Source: an uncultured Solobacterium sp. (lineage in GTDB: Bacteria > Bacillota_I > Bacilli_A > Erysipelotrichales > Erysipelotrichaceae). Taken from it: DNA of 9,014 nucleotides. Numbering within the stretch: position 1 is the first letter of the stretch; each line of letters opens with the position of its first letter. The stretch lies in the NCBI GenBank assembly GCA_927911475.1, contig CAKMPP010000102.1, positions 1-9,014 of the forward strand. The letters are read 5' to 3'. The position numbers were made by a program, and so were the translations under genes. Shown here piece by piece: positions 6,880-9,014 of this stretch. The notes under the pieces were generated by a model, which saw nothing but the letters and a program-made list of their open reading frames with translations, was not told the origin of the DNA and made no database searches.

Positions 6880-7884
6880 TTAGTTCTTTGTTGTCTGTCT
6901 TGGAGTAAACAGATAACTTAATTCAATGCTTTCGCCCTTTTCTTCGTGATTTTCTTCTTCATTCTGTAATAACTTTGTCATAACACGCATAGAAACAGCA
7001 CCTAAGTCATAAGACGGAATAGAGAAACTAGAAATCTGTGGACGTACCATGGAATTATACTTCGTATCGAGTACACATACAACTTCCATTTCTTCTGGAA
7101 TGGAAATATTATTTTCTCTACTAGCATTTAACAATGCGAAGCATTGGGAATCTCTATTTGCGATAACCACATCATAGCGATGGTCTTTCATCCACTTTGA
7201 TAAGAATGCATAAGAGGTACGTGCATCAGAAGGAATTGCGATTGCGCCAGTAAACTTCTTACCGCGCGCTTCATATGCTTTCTTTGCACCAGCAATCATC
7301 TTTTCATACTGCTGTGGATTCTTACGATCTTCTAAGATACCAATGTTATCTTTACCTTCTTCTAAGAACTTAGAAACAAGCTCAAAGACAGCTTTCTTAA
7401 TATCTACATAAACACTACTGATACCCTTACCGTTAATCTTATTACCAATGACAACAATAGGAATATTGTACTTGCTTAATGCATCCATATCACCAGCCAC
7501 TAACTTGTCATTGAAGATAACAACACCATCCACATGTGACTTGATAATATCTTCAATTACCGTATTGATATCTGTAATACCAGCAGTGATTGTATGCAAC
7601 ATGATGTTATAGTTATAAATCTTCGCTACATCAATTAAACCATTAATAACTTGACCTGTATAAGTAAAGCTAGCTTCAGGAACCACCAAACCGATAGAAG
7701 TAGACTTCTGTAATGCAAGACCTTGGGCAATTGCATTTGGCTTGTAACCTAATTTCTCAACAGCAGCTTCAACACGTTCTTTTGTAGGTGCTTTAACAAC
7801 ATTAGATCCGTTAATAACACGGGAAACGGTAGCTAGCGAAACACCAGCTTCTTTAGCGACATCGTAGATTGTTACTCGTTTCAT
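6880..7884 (-). CDS. ccpA: LacI/GalR-family regulator, catabolite control protein A
   Basis: Global regulator of carbon catabolite repression in Firmicutes; it binds cre sites together with Ser-phosphorylated HPr. The product is 334 aa, the size of Bacillus CcpA. The N-terminal helix-turn-helix is TIYDVAKEAGVSLATVSRVING (5-26), then a hinge helix around YKPNAIAQGLA (47-57) with Leu56 in the position that inserts into the DNA minor groove, then a periplasmic-binding-protein-like core. The C-terminal YDLGAVSMR (292-300) matches the CcpA-typical YDIGAVAMR segment that carries the Tyr and Arg used for HPr contact. Two departures are the hinge Gln54 (Arg in Bacillus) and ANRDSQCFALL (242-252), where many relatives have A-x-x-D-x-x-A-x-G. 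The start has a strong AGGAGG about 5 bases upstream. It is the last gene after ytxG and ytxH, 9 bases from the ytxH stop, as in Bacillus synteny. Confidence 0.85.
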   Translation of the reverse strand: MKRVTIYDVAKEAGVSLATVSRVINGSNVVKAPTKERVEAAVEKLGYKPNAIAQGLALQKSTSIGLVVPEASFTYTGQVINGLIDVAKIYNYNIMLHTITAGITDINTVIEDIIKSHVDGVVIFNDKLVAGDMDALSKYNIPIVVIGNKINGKGISSVYVDIKKAVFELVSKFLEEGKDNIGILEDRKNPQQYEKMIAGAKKAYEARGKKFTGAIAIPSDARTSYAFLSKWMKDHRYDVVIANRDSQCFALLNASRENNISIPEEMEVVCVLDTKYNSMVRPQISSFSIPSYDLGAVSMRVMTKLLQNEEENHEEKGESIELSYLFTPRQTTKN

Positions 7885-7893
7885 CGTATCCTC

Positions 7894-8580
7894 CTACTTT
7901 TCATCCTTAGAATGAATGATATTGCGTACTGTTTCAATACTCTTATCTACAGCTTGTTTTGTAGTATCCTTCACTTTTTGAATCGTATTTTGTACATCAG
8001 GACGACTTACAAAATCATTTACTTTTGTAATTGTCTTTTGTGTTGTGTCCTTAATAACATTTGTAAGTTCTTTTGTCTTAGGCACGATATAATCTTTGGC
8101 TTGTTGATAAGCATCACTAGCCTTATCTGATACATCCTTTACTTTAGGATCTTTCTTGAGTTCATCAAGCTTAATCATCGCTGTATCATAAGCCTTTGTC
8201 GCATTCTTCTTAATATAATCTAATGTCTTACGAATATCTTCGTTTTCATTAAGCTTTTCAGCCTTTTCTTTTACAACAGAAGCTGCTTTCTTAGTCTTAT
8301 CTACAACTTCTTCTTTGACCGTATTAAAAGTCTTCACAGTTGTATCTTTCATCTGCTGTAATGTTTCCGCATGTGGTGCGATAAAATTAGGAATCTTAAA
8401 CTGTTCATCTTCCTTTTCAGAAGTTTCTTCAGTTGTAGTCTTTCCTTCTTCTTCCGTACTTAGTTCTTGAATTTTACGTTTGAGATCCTCAACTGTCTTT
8501 TGAATTGATTCAATAGGCTCAGTACTGTCATCAAACTCGTTGAATGTAGATTTTTCATCTTTCTTTAATTCATCAGCCAT
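7894..8580 (-). CDS. YtxH-like, highly helical repeat protein
   Basis: 228 aa, hydrophilic, with no signal peptide and no membrane segment. The first 60 residues are acidic and probably disordered (a cluster of Glu/Thr at 42-60). From about residue 70 the chain is a Lys/Asp/Thr-rich amphipathic helix like LEA or apolipoprotein-type proteins, with three degenerate units of about 28 residues (114-141, 145-172, 194-221). The start is chosen at ATG 8580 because AAAAGGAG lies 7 bases upstream. An in-frame TTG at 8598 would add six residues but has no ribosome site. The start overlaps the ytxG end by 8 bases (ATGGCTGA), implying coupled translation. The place between ytxG and ccpA matches ytxH of Bacillus, but Bacillus YtxH has an N-terminal membrane segment that is missing here, so the orthology is positional. 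Confidence 0.78.
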   Translation of the reverse strand: MADELKKDEKSTFNEFDDSTEPIESIQKTVEDLKRKIQELSTEEEGKTTTEETSEKEDEQFKIPNFIAPHAETLQQMKDTTVKTFNTVKEEVVDKTKKAASVVKEKAEKLNENEDIRKTLDYIKKNATKAYDTAMIKLDELKKDPKVKDVSDKASDAYQQAKDYIVPKTKELTNVIKDTTQKTITKVNDFVSRPDVQNTIQKVKDTTKQAVDKSIETVRNIIHSKDEK

Positions 8581-8962
8581 TTGTAGTCTCCTTTTCAACT
8601 TCCTGAACTTGTACAGGAAGATCTTCCTCTGGATTTACACCAGTCTTAATTGTTTGTTTCAATGAATCTAATTTATCATTTGCAAAATCAGTTACTTTGC
8701 CAATTGCAGCTGAAGTCTTATCATGAACCTTATCAAAGGTCTTACTGTATTTGGCAACAGTATCTAATGGCGCTTGAACCTTCTCGATACTCTTATCCAC
8801 TAAACGTAGCGTAGGATCTAAACCTTCGATTGTTTTCCTTAAAGCGTCGATAGTCTGCCACACCTTTCGTAATAAAATACACAAAAACACCAACGCTACT
8901 GCTCCTATGATTGGTAATAGTTGTGTACATACGATTTGTAAATCTTGTATCAATTGATCCAT
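8573..8962 (-). CDS. ytxG: DUF948 membrane-anchored protein (YtxG-like)
   Basis: 129 aa. A single hydrophobic segment at about residues 11-32 (VCTQLL to LRKVW) anchors it in the membrane, followed by a long helical region typical of DUF948 proteins (SIEKVQAPLDTVAKYSKTFD, then a Lys/Asp-rich stretch) and an acidic tail. The biochemical role of DUF948 is not established; in Bacillus ytxG belongs to a general-stress operon with ytxH. The start is set at ATG 8962 (MDQLIQD), with AGAGGT 6 bases upstream. An in-frame ATG at 8983 would lie within the -10 box of the promoter and cannot be used from that transcript. It is the first gene of the ytxG-ytxH-ccpA unit. Confidence 0.85.
   Translation of the reverse strand: MDQLIQDLQIVCTQLLPIIGAVALVFLCILLRKVWQTIDALRKTIEGLDPTLRLVDKSIEKVQAPLDTVAKYSKTFDKVHDKTSAAIGKVTDFANDKLDSLKQTIKTGVNPEEDLPVQVQEVEKETTNG
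8588..8595 (-). promoter_or_regulatory. Ribosome binding site that sets the ytxH-like start
   Basis: AAAAGGAG on the minus strand lies 7 bases before ATG 8580 and inside the 3' end of ytxG. It argues against the upstream in-frame TTG at 8598, which has no such site. Confidence 0.8.
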
Positions 8963-8968
8963 ATGATT

Positions 8969-8974
8969 ACCTCT
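8969..8974 (-). promoter_or_regulatory. Ribosome binding site that sets the ytxG start
   Basis: AGAGGT on the minus strand, 6 bases before ATG 8962, decides for this start over the in-frame ATG at 8983, which overlaps the -10 box. Confidence 0.75.
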
Positions 8975-8981
8975 TTCGTTC

Positions 8982-9011
8982 ATTATAGTTCATTTATGAA
9001 AAACTTTTCAA
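8982..9011 (-). promoter_or_regulatory. Promoter of the ytxG-ytxH-ccpA operon
   Basis: On the minus strand TTGAAA (9011-9006), an 18-base spacer and a perfect TATAAT (8987-8982) form a good sigma-A-type promoter. Transcription should begin near 8975, giving a very short leader that holds only the ytxG ribosome site. I see no sigma-B-type or cre-like element here, although ytxG and ytxH are stress-regulated in Bacillus. Confidence 0.75.
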
Positions 9012-9014
9012 TCA

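Noticed and set aside
1..9014. Mobile elements, CRISPR arrays, phage genes or a defence system
   Set aside because: No transposase or integrase motifs, no regularly spaced direct repeats, and the gene content and order are ordinary core chromosome for Firmicutes.

Overview
The window looks like chromosomal DNA of a low-GC Gram-positive bacterium (Firmicutes/Bacillota). The signs are purine-rich Shine-Dalgarno sites of the AGGAGG/GAGGTG type, sigma-A-like promoters, a tyrosyl T-box leader, a CcpA-type regulator, and gene neighbourhoods familiar from Bacillus (ytxG-ytxH-ccpA near tyrS; murJ/ytgP next to rsuA; ispH near cshB). An Erysipelotrichia-like lineage is my guess from protein flavour and is not proven. 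Nothing mobile, no CRISPR array and no rRNA or tRNA gene is visible. Almost everything is on the minus strand; only ispH is on the plus strand.

Layout, left to right. At 1-13 lie the first codons of a minus-strand gene that leaves the window, with a clear promoter at 54-82. A DEAD-box RNA helicase (cshB-like, 136-1504, minus) ends in an intrinsic terminator and is divergent from ispH (1561-2472, plus), the last enzyme of the non-mevalonate isoprenoid pathway. ispH converges on and slightly overlaps rsuA. A minus-strand operon runs from an extended -10 promoter at 5339-5347 through a lipoprotein of unknown role (4816-5320), a MurJ/YtgP-type lipid II flippase (3157-4801) and the 16S rRNA pseudouridine synthase rsuA (2453-3156). 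Upstream, a promoter at 8982-9011 drives ytxG (DUF948 membrane protein), a ytxH-like helical repeat protein and ccpA. Next come a T-box riboswitch reading a UAC (Tyr) specifier, tyrS (5421-6641), and a terminator at 5359-5387.

Functionally the region is housekeeping: RNA remodelling and rRNA modification, isoprenoid and cell-wall precursor supply (IspH makes the units from which the undecaprenyl carrier is built; MurJ flips lipid II), charging of tRNA-Tyr under T-box control, and carbon catabolite control.

The main oddity is that four genes (cshB, rsuA, murJ, lipoprotein) are each broken as written by one to three single-base indels. All seven can be placed at short homopolymer runs: six as one base too many and one as one base too few. 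Correcting them gives full-length proteins of normal family size (455, 233, 547 and 167 aa), with the RsuA catalytic Asp falling at residue 102. tyrS, ccpA, ytxH, ytxG and ispH are intact. Sequencing or assembly error is the most economical explanation. I see no strong candidate for a previously undescribed system; the most open questions are the lipoprotein ahead of murJ and the repeat-built partner of YtxG.
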